Part shown: positions 23,087 through 34,225 of the stretch, one piece after another | Layout of the letters: every line of letters starts with the position of its first letter | How positions within the stretch are numbered: position 1 is the first letter of the stretch | Source of the DNA: Vishniacozyma victoriae | Taxonomy: Eukaryota; Basidiomycota; Tremellomycetes; Tremellales; Bulleribasidiaceae | DNA length: 64,000 nucleotides | Direction of reading: 5' to 3' | Assembly (NCBI GenBank): GCA_017654735.1 | Contig: JADPYG010000002.1 | Span: forward strand, 310,001-374,000 | The notes under the pieces: generated by a model | The model's database searches: none | The model's input: the letters and a program-made list of their open reading frames with translations, nothing else | What the model was told of the DNA's origin: nothing | Program-made: the position numbers and the translations under genes

Positions 23087-25896
23087 CTACTCATCCGCAA
23101 CCTTACTCAACATGACCCTCCTCTTCTTCTTTGGCGCCTCTTCCTTCGCTTCCTCAACCCTCTTGACTCCATCCGCCCTCATCCCCTCCCGGCCTGACGT
23201 CGACTGCCCAGACTCGGACCCACTAACAGATATCCTAGGGAAAGCAAACCCATCATTCTCCTCCCCGGGAGTTGGCAAGACTTGATCAATAGAACTAGTC
23301 GTACTACTCCTCCTACCACTGCCCGTACCAGGGTTAAATAAGGGCGTAGAAGATGATTGAGGTGGGAAATTGATGGAAGATACGGCAGATCCCTCTCGAT
23401 CTGTCCGAGATGGTGCGGGGGATACTTTGGTTGCTGCTGGAGATTGGGGGATTGGGGTGCTTGCTACGGAGGGATGAGAGTGATGTTGGGCGATAGCTGC
23501 CAGTTGTCGGTTGTGCTGTTGTGTTGCGTGGACTGTTCCTAGTTCCGACATGTCGAATACTACGATTGAACAGTACCCATCTGCGCTCGAGAGCATGAGG
23601 GTTTGTCCGTCGGGGGACCTGCTCATTAGCTCTTCCTTCTTTATCATTTTCTCATATCCTTCCTCATCTCGCTTGCCCCAGGAAAGAGAGATCCAAGAAA
23701 GGATCCAAGAAAGACGAGAGGACATACCAGGCAACATCGGTAAATCCAGCATAATGCAATCCCTTGAAAATAGCAATAGGCCCCGACTGTTGCGTATCAT
23801 ACAACAATACCGCATCCTGACACGCAACAGCATACAACATCCTATACGGTAATGCGAAAATCGATCCAATCGGTCGTTCCTTCTCGGCCTCTTTCTCACT
23901 AGAAGGAGGAGGGGGAGGGGGCATTAACGAAACATGTATCGGACCCGGGACATTTCGATCTAACGTAACTTGCTTCGGCTCCCCGCCACTCGAAGATGAG
24001 GAGGTAGTTCGTAGATCGTAAAAGATTGGTGAGAATCGAATTGCTACTGATGAGGTTTTATGCCCTGGTAAATGCGCTACGGGGGCTTTGGAGAGGTTTG
24101 CCCGAGAGTAGATGTATACCGTTGGTTTACCTCCATCTGCATTTTTCGGTTTAGGTAATGGGAGATCACCATCATGCGAGAGAGTTCGACCCATCAACAT
24201 TGGGGATCCTTTGAATAATTGATCTTCAATCTGACCAGCTGGAGTCAAGAGCAAACTTCCATCGGGCGAGAAAGTAAGGCGACGGAAGAATCGAGTAACG
24301 CCTTCTTCCCCGTAGATCCGTTGCATTATCGCTTGGGTCGATGTTGACGGTTGTCGAATAGCAGGTAGAGGCGGTATAGGAGATGGTGAACGGCCTGTAC
24401 GACCTCGAAGACCACTTGTCGAGAGTGATGGTGAACCGACTTGAGAGGAGAATGAGGATCTCCTCGAACCGGGTTTAGTAGAGGGAGGATCCATCAATTG
24501 TAATTGAGGTGTCGATGGAACGGAATGCGATGGAGTCATCGGCGCGCCAGAAGCCGAGGCGAGAAGATGTCGAGAGAGAGGTAATGGTTCCGTGAACTCT
24601 GATGCGGTGGTTATAGCAGATCCAGTTTCCGAAACGTTTGATCCTCTCCTCGTAAAGTTCGGTCGACTGCCAGATGGAATGGACGGTGTTCGAGAATGAC
24701 GAATTTCGAATCGAGTAGCTCGAGAAACGGGATGAACGTCTGGCATTCCGTTGCGGAACGCGAACGTGTTGACGTGGACAGCGCTAACGATTAGCTTAAT
24801 CGCACCAAAGCGGAAGAGATAGCTTACCGGTCTGAAGACTGGGTAGCAATGTACTCATTCATTGGATCCCATGCTACTCCCTGGACATAATGTGTATGTT
24901 CCCTGAAAGCGTATACGACCTCGCCTGAACATCAGCCAACTCCTCGAAAAATTAAGAGGACATACCAGTCCCAGCTTTCCAGATACTAGCTGTGTTATCG
25001 GTTGATCCAGCTATCAAGAATTCACTATCCGGGGACCAAGCGAGATCGTAGATATGTTTCCCAGTCACACTATTATCAGCTCACTGCCTATGATAGACCG
25101 TCATCAATGCATGTTCAGTCGCCCTTCAAAGAGGTTGAAATGGAGGTGAGGAATGGAGTTGAGAGGATGTGGACATACGGTAATACCCTCTGAGGTCTCC
25201 AGAATTCTTTATCGACCGTATCGCTAGATTCTCCAAATACAGTTTGGGGCTTGTCGGAAGGTACCCATAGGATCACCATTCCATCTGATTGTCAGCTCAA
25301 GTCCAATTGCACCATGTAACTGCGATTCAAAGGATGAGAAACAGAACACACGAGAAAGATGTAAATGAAAGACATACCGTCACCAGCAGAAGCTAGAGTC
25401 GCACCATTCGGACTAAACCGAACAGCATTCACAGCAGCGGTATGTTTTGATAAAGTCGCCAAATACTCTGCCCTCGGCGGATGGGCAGTCACTTCCTGCC
25501 CAGTAAGAGCAGCTTGTTGTGCGGCGGAGGAAGAAGGGATATTAGGATGGACCATCCATAACTACCATCAGCCCATGCTACATCGTGTATCTCTAAAGAA
25601 GGGGACTTACTCTAACTTTCGAATCCCCACCGCCGGTAGCTAATCGATATTGTCTGCCTCCAGCTATGATTGGTCCTGTACTTGAATTACCAGCTTTGTC
25701 CTTGTCTTTGGAGGGATCATCATCTTCAGATAGTAATCGCTTTAATTGAGCGAGGGGGAGTGGTTGGAAATCACAAGAGTAGACTGCTTGGGTTTCGTGC
25801 CACCTATCATCAGTTCCTTCCATGACAGTTCAAGAGGGGGAGGAAGAGAAAAGGGAAGGAGAGGACATACGAGATCTCCAAGACTTTAGGCCTCAT
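23087..25896 (-). CDS. CAC2: Chromatin assembly factor 1 middle subunit (CAC2 / CAF-1 p60), WD40 protein
   Basis: Histone chaperone subunit that deposits H3-H4 behind replication and repair forks. The start at 25896 gives MRPKVLEIS, and after the first intron WHETQAVYSCDFQP, the diagnostic N-terminus of CAF-1 p60. WD40 repeats follow with ATGGGDSKVRV, LSKHTAAVNAVRFSPNGATL, DLAWSPDSEFLIAGSTDNT and YIATQSSD. A long Ser/Pro-rich insertion (24,750-24,330) sits between repeats; then FFRRLTFSPDGSLLLTPAGQ, TVYIYSRANL and AGFTDVAWSPDGQTLMLSS complete the propeller. The C-terminal tail is disordered and ends in a basic patch EAPKKKRRVMLSKVADE with TAG at 23087-23089. The Cac2/HIRA relative Hir1 is much longer and lacks this N-terminus. 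Many short introns. Confidence 0.9.
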
Positions 25897-26333
25897 TGCG
25901 ATGAATCAAACCAAGAAGGCCAGAGAAGAGGGGGGGCGCGATGCGTTATAAGGAGTGGGTGTAGCTCTTTCGAGCGAGTTGAAGTGATGGTGATGATGAA
26001 GATGATCTCAAGACCTCAAGAGGATCAAGATGTATATAGATAGAGGTATAGGTATTGTTTGTATAGGTATAGGTGTAGTAGAGGAGAGAGTACGGTGAGA
26101 GAGAGAGAGTCACGCGTCTTTCCTCGTGGTCCGTGCCTGGACTCAGTAGAAGGGGAGTTGTGGTTGTGGCAAGTCTCAGATATGGCGAGACAATTGTATG
26201 GGAATCATCGGATGGAATGCATGGAGCATGGGCATCCATTTGAGTTGATGCTGGTCTATGAACATTTTATATACGCCTTGATTTCCGATATTGATCACTT
26301 CCTTTCTGTTATTCTACCTTTCTCATCCTTCCG
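25897..26333. promoter_or_regulatory. CAC2 promoter and BTB1 3' flank
   Basis: This 437-bp region holds TATAGGTA-type tandem repeats near 26035-26080 and a GAGAGAGAGAG run near 26096-26109. ACGCGT at 26112-26117, 216 bp upstream of CAC2, matches the MluI cell-cycle box, but this 6-mer is no commoner in the window than chance predicts. No gene is seen. Confidence 0.4.
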
Positions 26334-27299
26334 TCAATCTTCTGCTTTCCTCTTCTTGCTCGACTCTTCGGATCCAGATGGCGGATCTAAGATCAGCTCG
26401 ACTACCGAAATGTCAGATGTGAAAGATAGACTCACAGGCTAAATCTAGTAGCTGTCGTATGACTTGCTCTTGCGAGAGCGCTGTCTTGCCCTTCAAAGCC
26501 TGGGCGCGTAAAATGATCCAGCCCACCGTTGGCGGTAAAGAGATGAAGAATTCATGGGGTATCATCCCGAGTGCGTTGTATTCTTCACAATCAATGTCGA
26601 TTAGTGGATGAGTTTGAGATAGTGTCGCCTTCGGAGTATTACAAAGGTGGTGTTTCGAAATTTCCCCCACTTCCTTCGGTTCTGCATCCTCTCGGCGCCA
26701 ACCTTTACATTCTTGAAGCGACATGGCATACGCCGTAGCAAGGCGGTTCTTCTCCAACTTCAAAGCTATGAGAAATTTGTCGAAGGGGTACAATGGATCA
26801 TCTTTTCTGTTGAGATTTTCGTCCAAATTTCGAGTCATGAAATCGATGATCAGGGAAATTTCCCACTTCCTAGCGAATTCTATGATGGATAGAACGATTC
26901 CGGAATCGTAGGAACCGGAATCGAACTCGAATTTAAGAGTGTATATGATATTCAGCGCTCTCACTATGACTCTCCTCGTCTCAAATCTGGTGTCGGTGAG
27001 GTGGAGAGGATCTCGCTGAGAGGCGGATTTGGCGAGAGCAATCATCGAGCGGAAGACCGGACTACCGTCAGCTCAAGTGTCAGATCACGAGAGGATGATG
27101 TGGGGATTATTACTCACGACGCGCTTTGTAATCGATATGAATGAACTTTGAACATCACGTTATCGCTTGAGATCAACTCGATGTCGGCATCATCGCTGTC
27201 GTACTTGTCGCATATCTTGAGAGTAGTTGCGCCATTCTGAGAAGTAGTCGTCCCGGTGATGGGTGAGCCTTGGTCGAGTTGAGTATTGAGGTTTGACAT
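26334..27299 (-). CDS. BTB1: BTB/POZ-like protein
   Basis: First of the BTB family. Three exons (27299-27118, 27061-26436, 26386-26334) give 286 residues in phase. The core is YDSDDADIELISSDNVMFKV followed by HSYRLQSAS; intron 1 (phase 2) falls in that last Ser codon, and exon 2 resumes PVFRSMIALA. A helical stretch IIEFARKWEISLIIDFM follows, then EFFISLPPTVGWIILRAQAL, this family's C-terminal motif. The last exon encodes YPPSGSEESSKKRKAED, ending in a nuclear-signal-like KKRK. BTB folds dimerise and often recruit Cullin-3 or act in transcription complexes; which applies is unknown. It is closest to neighbouring BTB2. Confidence 0.8.
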
Positions 27300-27507
27300 G
27301 ATTGTAAAAGGTATGTAAGTGACAATGAGATTTAGGAACAGGTTCAGCTTTTTATGGTAAGACGGTGGGTCCGTGCGAGCGTCCCAGTGTGTCGGTGCTC
27401 AGCTGGATCAGATGTCGTCATCCTCCTCTGCATCAGCCGCCGCTACCATGTACCCTCCTCAGACCCTCTATATCCTATCCTTCGGACTGTATCCGTACCT
27501 CAGTCCT

Positions 27508-28437
27508 TCATCCATTGGCTTTCCTCTTCTTTCCAATATCGGGAGGTGGGGGAGGAGGATCTGGCATGAGCATATCAACGGCCACATCCAGCAGGATGCT
27601 TACATGCATTGTCCATGAGCCTTTTGAAGTGATCTTTGGCTGGTGTCTTATCGTGAGCGGCCAGATGTTGTGATTTGAGTATTATCCAAACAATCGTTGG
27701 AGGGATTTGAAGAAAGTCCTGATGCCAGGACGCTCCAAGATCGAAGGGAACACCACCAAAGGATCTTTCGCCGCCGGGGAAGGATGGGAGATGTTCGCTC
27801 TGGTAACATAGAGGTAGCAGCCTCGGTGAATTCTCGTCGAGGCCGGCCGTGTCTGTATTGGGACCAGCGCCGGAAGTGTCTGTGACGTCTGCAGGCCACT
27901 TTTCTCCATGCGCCGCAAACGCAAGCGTGGCCAGACTATTGTCGTTGAGCCTCGAGGAGAGGAGCAACAATTCGAGTGCTGCACAGCCCTTGACTTTCAG
28001 TGTTGCTTGAATCGCCTTGCGGATGACGTTGGATATCAAGTCGATATCCCACTTTTTGGCAAAGTCGACGACAAACATGTAGGTTCTTGCGGAAGTCTCG
28101 TCGATGTCCTCCATCTCCAGGGTGTAGATGATATCAAGAGCCATCTTGACAATGCGACTACTCTCCACCCGTTCTTCGGTGAAGACTATCGGATCTCGCT
28201 GTGTCGCCGACTGAGCCATCGAGATCATAGATCTGAAGACTGAGCTATACAGTAAGCTCTCTTCTACTCTTTTGTACAGGTGTAGACTCACGAGAAGCAT
28301 TGAAGTCGGTAAGAGTGAACTCGGAATCGGTAGTTGTCGCTGGATATGAGGACGACGTCGGCATCATCACTATCGTATTCTTCGCACATCTTGAGTGGGG
28401 TAGTTTTGGCCGTACTTGTCGAGTCGGACGTGGTCAT
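27508..28437 (-). CDS. BTB2: BTB/POZ-like protein
   Basis: Three exons (28437-28292, 28244-27604, 27560-27508) give 279 residues. Start at MTTSDSTSTAKT was preferred over an in-frame ATG at 28596 because family members have short leaders. The BTB core is YDSDDADVVLISSDNYRFRV then HSYRLQCFS, intron, SVFRSMISMAQS. VVDFAKKWDIDLISNVI is the helical middle, and DFLQIPPTIVWIILKSQHL the C-terminal motif. The last exon encodes YPPPPPPDIGKKRKANG, again ending in a basic KKRK tail like BTB1. An ordinary tandem duplicate of BTB1 in the same orientation, about 200 bp upstream of it. Confidence 0.8.
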
Positions 28438-29002
28438 TTTTGGAGTATTGAGTACAGCTCCAGGCTTGGAAGCACTTGACCTGATTATTAGTATGTATGC
28501 AAGAGAGAGACTGATGAGGTCGTGAAGTGATTTTTGAGAGATATCAGGTACGACTGTGTGTATGAGACGTGTACTGTTTGTCAGCAGATGACGCAACGAC
28601 GCGACACACGATAATGGTGGAATATCAGTGGAGGAGACGGAGGTGTAGCAGCATGTCTGCTGCAGTATACATACAGAATAGCTGCATTTTGGCTCATTAT
28701 CCCGCTCTAGCTAAAGCTCGATCAGGAAAGACAAAAATTACCGAGTAGACCAGGAGCAGCTACGCAAGATAGCGCCTCTACCGAGGGAAACAAACGTCGA
28801 GGGTGATCGCGGAGCAGATGGTGTGGTGCGAGAGATTCAGGAGGATGTGATTGTATCAATCTATTAAAAACAGTATGAACATCAAAACAGTACATGAACA
28901 ACGAGTAGGCTACCGACAGACGACTCGACATTGACTTGCCTCATCACGCTCCGGTCACCGCTCCATATGCACCAGACATCACGAGGCTTTGAGCTGGAAT
29001 AT
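28438..29002. other. Intergenic stretch between BTB2 and BTB3
   Basis: These 565 bp carry the BTB2 promoter/leader and BTB3 3' end. The in-frame open stretch up to 28596 extends the BTB2 reading frame but lacks family similarity. No other gene is visible. Confidence 0.45.
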
Positions 29003-30042
29003 CTATCTGAAAGTTTCCTCCTCTCTATCATTGCCCGCCTCAGTATCAACTACTCATCAGCTGATATCCATCTAATGGACTTACACGCAAGAGTGAGCAA
29101 CCTCTCAAATTCCTCCGCCACCTCATTGTAATCGATCTGGGCTGTCTGCTCCGTCCCTACGTACGCCGCTCGGAGTAGCGCCCATACAGCAGTAGGTGGC
29201 AACTTCAAGAATGTTTCGTATCGCCAAGTACCAAGATCCCAAATGCTTCCACCATCAGCTGCTGAAATAGGCCTGAGCCCGGCAGCTGAATCGTCGTACA
29301 TCCGTCGAATACTGTCTTTCGAAAATGGTAAGACCCACTCGGACTCGACGAGGGAAGAGTCCCAGACTTTGGTGCTGAATTCTTTGATCCAAGTAGCTGC
29401 CATCCTGGGATTTTTCAATTTCAATGATATTTCGAATCGTTCCGTGATCGATCCTTTTCGGTGAAAGACGTCTTGGGCGATAGCACCGTGGACAAGTGCT
29501 CGGGCCTTGGTAAAGTCCCATTTATCCGCTAAGTCTAGAACCAGGTGAACACGTAATCCGTCCGAAAGAAAGTCCATGTTGAGATCATAAATAACGCCGA
29601 GTAGGGATTCAAGGACCCAGTTATGTTCGAGCATTGGGTCTGAGAGTTCGATCGGATCTCGCTTGGTGGGCGATGTGGTCGGGATCGAGCACATGGATCT
29701 GAACACGGTCCTGCAATATGAGCTATAGTACGGACGTGCGGGTTGACTTACGAAGCAGCCATCAGTTGGTACGAGTGGACCTTGAACGCGACATTATCGC
29801 TTGAAATCAGAGTGATGTCCGCATCTTCATCATTGTATTTGTCCGACAAAGCTGGCTCCTTTTTAGGCTCGTCGCTGACTTTCACTACTTCGGTCTCCTC
29901 GTTGATCGATTTGGCGTTTTCAACCGCCGGTAGCTACAGGTCAGCTGAAAGCGAGGATATGTCACCCTACCTGGTCGTCACAGGCTAGCCTGTCCTGAGC
30001 ATCATCCTCATCTCTCTTATTATCGGTAGGCGATAGCATCAT
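29003..30042 (-). CDS. BTB3: BTB/POZ-like protein, sister of BTB13
   Basis: Four exons, about 310 residues. Exon 1 (ATG at 30042) encodes MMLSPTDNKRDEDDAQDRL and ends at Asp-Gln with a phase-0 intron; this extra 5' intron is shared only with BTB13. The core is KYNDEDADITLISSDNVAFK then VHSYQLMAAS, the conserved phase-2 intron, and TVFRSMCSIPTT. The middle has LVLDLADKWDFTKAR, and the C-terminal motif is WDLGTWRYETFLKLPPTAVW followed by ALLRAAYVGT and EFERLLTLAC. The last exon encodes FDTEAGNDREEETFR, TAG at 29003-29005. ALLRAxYVGT and VAxEFERLLTLAC are nearly identical in BTB13, 29 kb away. Confidence 0.8.
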
Positions 30043-30299
30043 GTATGAGGAAGAATGGTGAAAGTGGAAAGACGAGTCGAGTATTTGGAAAGGTGATTCA
30101 CCCCAAGGCACCCTGATTTGGTCGACTATGTTCATTCAACGTCGAGCGATGTTTTCACGGTCAGCAAATCTCGTTTACTATGGGTCTGTGACAATAGAAT
30201 GTAAGTGTACATACATCTCGCCCTTATTGAAGACATGATACAAATACAAGGGTAAAGATACAACAAGACAAGACGCTCTGTCGACTTATGTTTTATATT

Positions 30300-33200
30300 T
30301 CATTTTTTACTTCTTCTCCCCACCTCTTCCACTTTTCTACCGCGGCCTCCCCCTACACCTCCAGATTCCACCTGACGGTCGGCCTCGTACTCCTTAGCCA
30401 GCCCTCGTTGTTTCTCAACCCACTTCCTCCTCTCTTCTTGTTGTTCATCCATCAACCCCAGAACCAAATCATCAGGTCCACCATCATCCTCGACAGCCTG
30501 TCGATACTCATCTTCCCACCTTACTCCCCATTCTTCATCCCCTTCTGGTTCTGTGGTCGGTATTCCAGAAGACATTGGTGAGCTCTCACTCTCTATCCCT
30601 TCTTCCCCTTCGGCATCATCGGCGAAAACAGCATCGTCCTCGAATGAAAGACCTGTTCCGATGTGTCTCTTTCGTCGACGATGGGCGTGCCGATCGTATT
30701 GGGATCTCAGGTGACCCATTCCTTCTTTTACTTGTTGGATGGGGATCGATTTCCAGGATCCGTACCCGTAATAACCTTGACTGCGGGGTTCGTTCGGTAG
30801 GTATGGGAGTTCAGAAGAAGGACTTGATTCAATAACGGAATGGATTGCCGTGATGAGTGGTTCATCTAGATCGGCACTGGACGGAGGGCGGAGTTCTACC
30901 TCTGGGCGGAATTGCAAACGGCGAGTTCGAGCTTCTGGGTCGAGGATAGAAAGGGGGGAGTAGTCGTCAATCGGTCTCGCATCGTAGAAATCGACTTGGT
31001 GAGATAGGTAGATTGATAATGGGAGGAGGTGGGGGTTTGAGGAGAACGATTGGATCTCGGCGTAAGCTAGATATAGGTTCCTATTTATCAGCTTGAACCT
31101 GAAAGCGAGAGTGATAGGCAGCTTACCTAAGGCTTGAATTTGCGGGTTCTTTTTCGGCTGCTGAAGGATGAAGTACAACCCCCTCCTGACTAGGTGGCAA
31201 CATCCAAGTGACTTTCACCCGACTCGTAATATCCAAATCACCCCCTCCAATCCCAACTTTCGCCTTCATCATCTCGGTCAATCCACTTCCCTTCCGTCCC
31301 ATACTCATCGACTGAGCAATGTTGGTGTGGATAGAAGAAACAGAAAGCCTAGCGAGGTCGAGCTGCTGGATTCTTGATCTGTAAATCGCGATATCGAGGA
31401 CTGAAGTACCGGTTCGCAGGGGATCAGAGAGCTGGGGGCGGAAAGTGAATGTGGTTCCTGTATACGTTGGACCTGCGAGATTGGCGTCCTGCTTCGAACG
31501 CATACGGAGTCGAGCCGAGGGGGTGATGGTGGTTGAAAGGGACTGAAGGGTGTGAGGATTAACAAGTCGAGCGGGAGTATGGGTAGACGCATTCGCAGCA
31601 CCTCCAGTGGGGTTGATGGCGAATACATCTAAATGTTAGATATCTCCCGCATCGCTGGAATGGTAGCTTACGAACAGTCCCACGTCCAGTGGCTACTCCA
31701 ATCCACCTCCCATCATTACTCCATTTCACCTTCACTACCTCAGAAACCGTATTGCCCCGCCTAAGCTCGTACAGATGCCATACTTCCCCTTGAACCTCCG
31801 CCTGATTCCCAGGCGAAGTACTTTGCGGGTGTATCTCGAATAAATGGAATGACCTCCCATCGGCGGGTGCAGCAAAGAGGGTAGTTCCATCAGGCGAGAA
31901 AGCGAGGTGCGATACGGCTGAATGGCCAGTTTCTGAGAACTTTCGATTGGCGGTCGTTACGTTTGGGACGGTATGTCGGGATGGTGGGAGTCTGAAATAC
32001 GCAATTGTTCTCGAATTGGTCAGATCGATAATCTTGATCCATTCTCCTCCTTGCTTCATGCTCGAATCCGACCCTGAGGCTCGTAGAGGCGAGGGAGAAG
32101 GGGAAGGCGGATCAACAGAAGTTGACTCATCCAGAACACTGGAATCATCCAGTGATCGACTCTCCAATTCTCCCTCCTCGTGAGGGAGGGTAGAATGGGT
32201 AGGAGCAGAAGTAGCCATCCGTTGATTAGTAGCCCTAGATGCAGCTTGAGCACCCATCTTAATGCCTGCCCATACGCCCCTTGCTACCCCACCTCCAATA
32301 CCCACTGCTGAGTTGATGACGTTCTTTGGTGGGGTCTGCTGACGGCTTAGAGGATGTCGTGAAGGCGTCGAGGCGGAAGTGATGAGGGTACCAAGACCGT
32401 CCTTGCCTGTGTGACGAGGTGGCTCGGAAGTTGTATGTGCGAATAAGCGGCCAGAGAGGGCGAAGGTCGGCATTGAGAGGCGTATAGTTGAAGGAAGATC
32501 GGTAATCGTTGGGTGGACAGGTTCGAGGGTGGTCGGATCGAAGAAGAGAAGGGAAGGGGTAGGATGCGACATCGCCTACTCGTCAGCTCGTACTACATTG
32601 TGAGCGACAGACTTACGACTACCACAGCTTTATCGGATACGCTGAGAGCAACCTCCTGCCCATTCCCTATATCGACCCTCTTGACTACTTCCCCTGTCCT
32701 CGAACGAAGCATAGCCAGACTATAGCTCGACATCCCCTTCCCCAGTCCAGCAATAAGCAACAGCACCATAGGGCCCTCTGAAGATAATGATCCGATAAAC
32801 CTGGCGCTCACTACCTTCTCGGCCCCGCCTTTGACCTTGGGTTTACGTATACTGGAGGAGTACCTGAGAGTAGGTATCGAAACAACTTCCTCAGGAGCTG
32901 CGAACCGTTCTTTGACGTGCTGATCTTCCGGTAATCGTGTTGGGGGTATTGCGAAGATCTGAAGAGCATGCTCGGGAGTCGAGATGAGCAGGAGAGGTCT
33001 ATCGTTAGCTTGATCCTTCAGACGTCTAGCTCACCTCTTCCCGCTCCCATCCCCTAAATCGCCTTCTTGCCAACTTGCATACCCCTCCTCCACTTTCGAT
33101 AGACCAGCTTGAGAAGGTAGGTAGTCTCTGATAGTATTATTGATCCCCATGTTCGCCATCAACCGACTTGGGCTCAAGTATGATCCAGAGCTCTCACTAC

Positions 33201-33394
33201 ATATTAGCGAAGTCCTTCATCTAGGCCAGATCAAGCATACTCAGCCTCAAGAGCTGATTGTTAGCTTTCGCTAACGGGAGAGAATGAGCCTTACCTACAC
33301 CCTTCCTCCCTTCCGCCGACGCCGAGGTGCCCTCTCCCCCATTCTCATACTGCCATCCCTTATCATATTCCTGGACATGGTTCGGCGATGGCAT
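30300..33394 (-). CDS. BCAS3-like WD40 protein
   Basis: A large beta-propeller protein of the BCAS3 family, relatives of which bind phosphoinositides at the phagophore in autophagy or act with the cytoskeleton. The start MPSPNHVQEYDKGWQYENG is at 33394 after a probable 5'-UTR intron. Propeller segments include ALQIFAIPPTRL, EWIKIIDLTNSRTIAYFRLP, GHSAVSHLAFSPDGTTLFAA and VVKVKWSNDGRWIGVATGRG, the last spliced to HVFAINPTGG and then ARLVNPHTLQSL. This final pair is the strongest BCAS3 marker. The C-terminal 250 residues (31080-30300) are charged and disordered and end GRRSKK with TGA at 30300. Some N-terminal exons (33000-33400) are small and less certain. An Atg18/PROPPIN was considered, but no FRRG motif was seen. 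Confidence 0.7.
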
Positions 33395-34225
33395 ATAGTC
33401 TCCTGAGGAGGTAAAAGGTTTGTTGAGGCCAGTAATTGGCTATCTCGCGTAATATTGAGAGTCGTTATAGACTGATATTAGCGTTGAAAGAAGGTCGAGG
33501 GTAAGAAGGCTCTCGGGGGAAGACGCTTACTGATTCAAGCCGGTCCGGGTAGATGACCGGTGAAAGGAGTATAGATAGCGGTGTTGATGTGGGATTGTCG
33601 ACTCGAATGGAGCGGTAGAGTAGGCCGGTATCACTATTGGTTGTGCTATGTGAACAAGGTTCCCTGAATGACTGCGGGATGGACGAGGTGTGGATGGAAT
33701 TGATTGATTAAGGAGAGGAGGGTGGCGACGGGACGCGTGTAGTGGGGTAAATCTGGGGTAACAAGGGGAGATAAGGCGTTTCGGGGTGTTGATGTCTATG
33801 TGTATGGGTAGATAGGAAATGAAGTGAACACTATGAAACACTAGTGGTATACTTGTTGCTAGATGACAGTTGGTAGAACAGATAGGATAAGAAGCATCAA
33901 CAAGCGGCTTCTTTGATCGACTCGGACTATGTAAGACGAAGGTGGCTTGTTCCTAGATACCGAGCAGCGAGAGCCAAGGTAAACGTAACGTTATCTTACC
34001 CGACGCGTCTATATCCCATTTAGGTAATTGTACTTTACATTGTGCGTAGCATGGAGGTGAGATGTACAGCTTTCATAAACGATAGGATATCACAAAGCAT
34101 TCTAAGAAAGAATATATATGTAACCAGTACAAATAAGTAATTTATTATAGACATCTAGAACCGAAAAAGTATAAACTTCACAACTAGTAACCACTCGTTC
34201 TCGTGTATCTCGAACCCAGCGACCA
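33395..34225. promoter_or_regulatory. Leader and promoter region of the BCAS3-like gene
   Basis: This 831-bp stretch lies upstream of BCAS3-like and downstream of the next minus-strand gene. A probable 5'-UTR intron runs from about 33531 (GTAAGCG) to an acceptor near 33470. An open stretch at 33527-33841 begins at GTG, not ATG, and splices into stops. Nothing else is evident. Confidence 0.4.

Noticed and set aside
2466..26117. ACGCGT (MluI cell-cycle box) before RAD51 (2466) and CAC2 (26112)
   Set aside because: Biologically attractive, but a 6-bp palindrome is expected about 16 times in 64 kb and occurs at roughly that rate here, including inside introns and 3' regions.
33527..33841. 104-codon open frame upstream of the BCAS3-like gene
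   Set aside because: It begins at GTG, lies in the leader, and runs into a splice donor and then stops; no domain seen.
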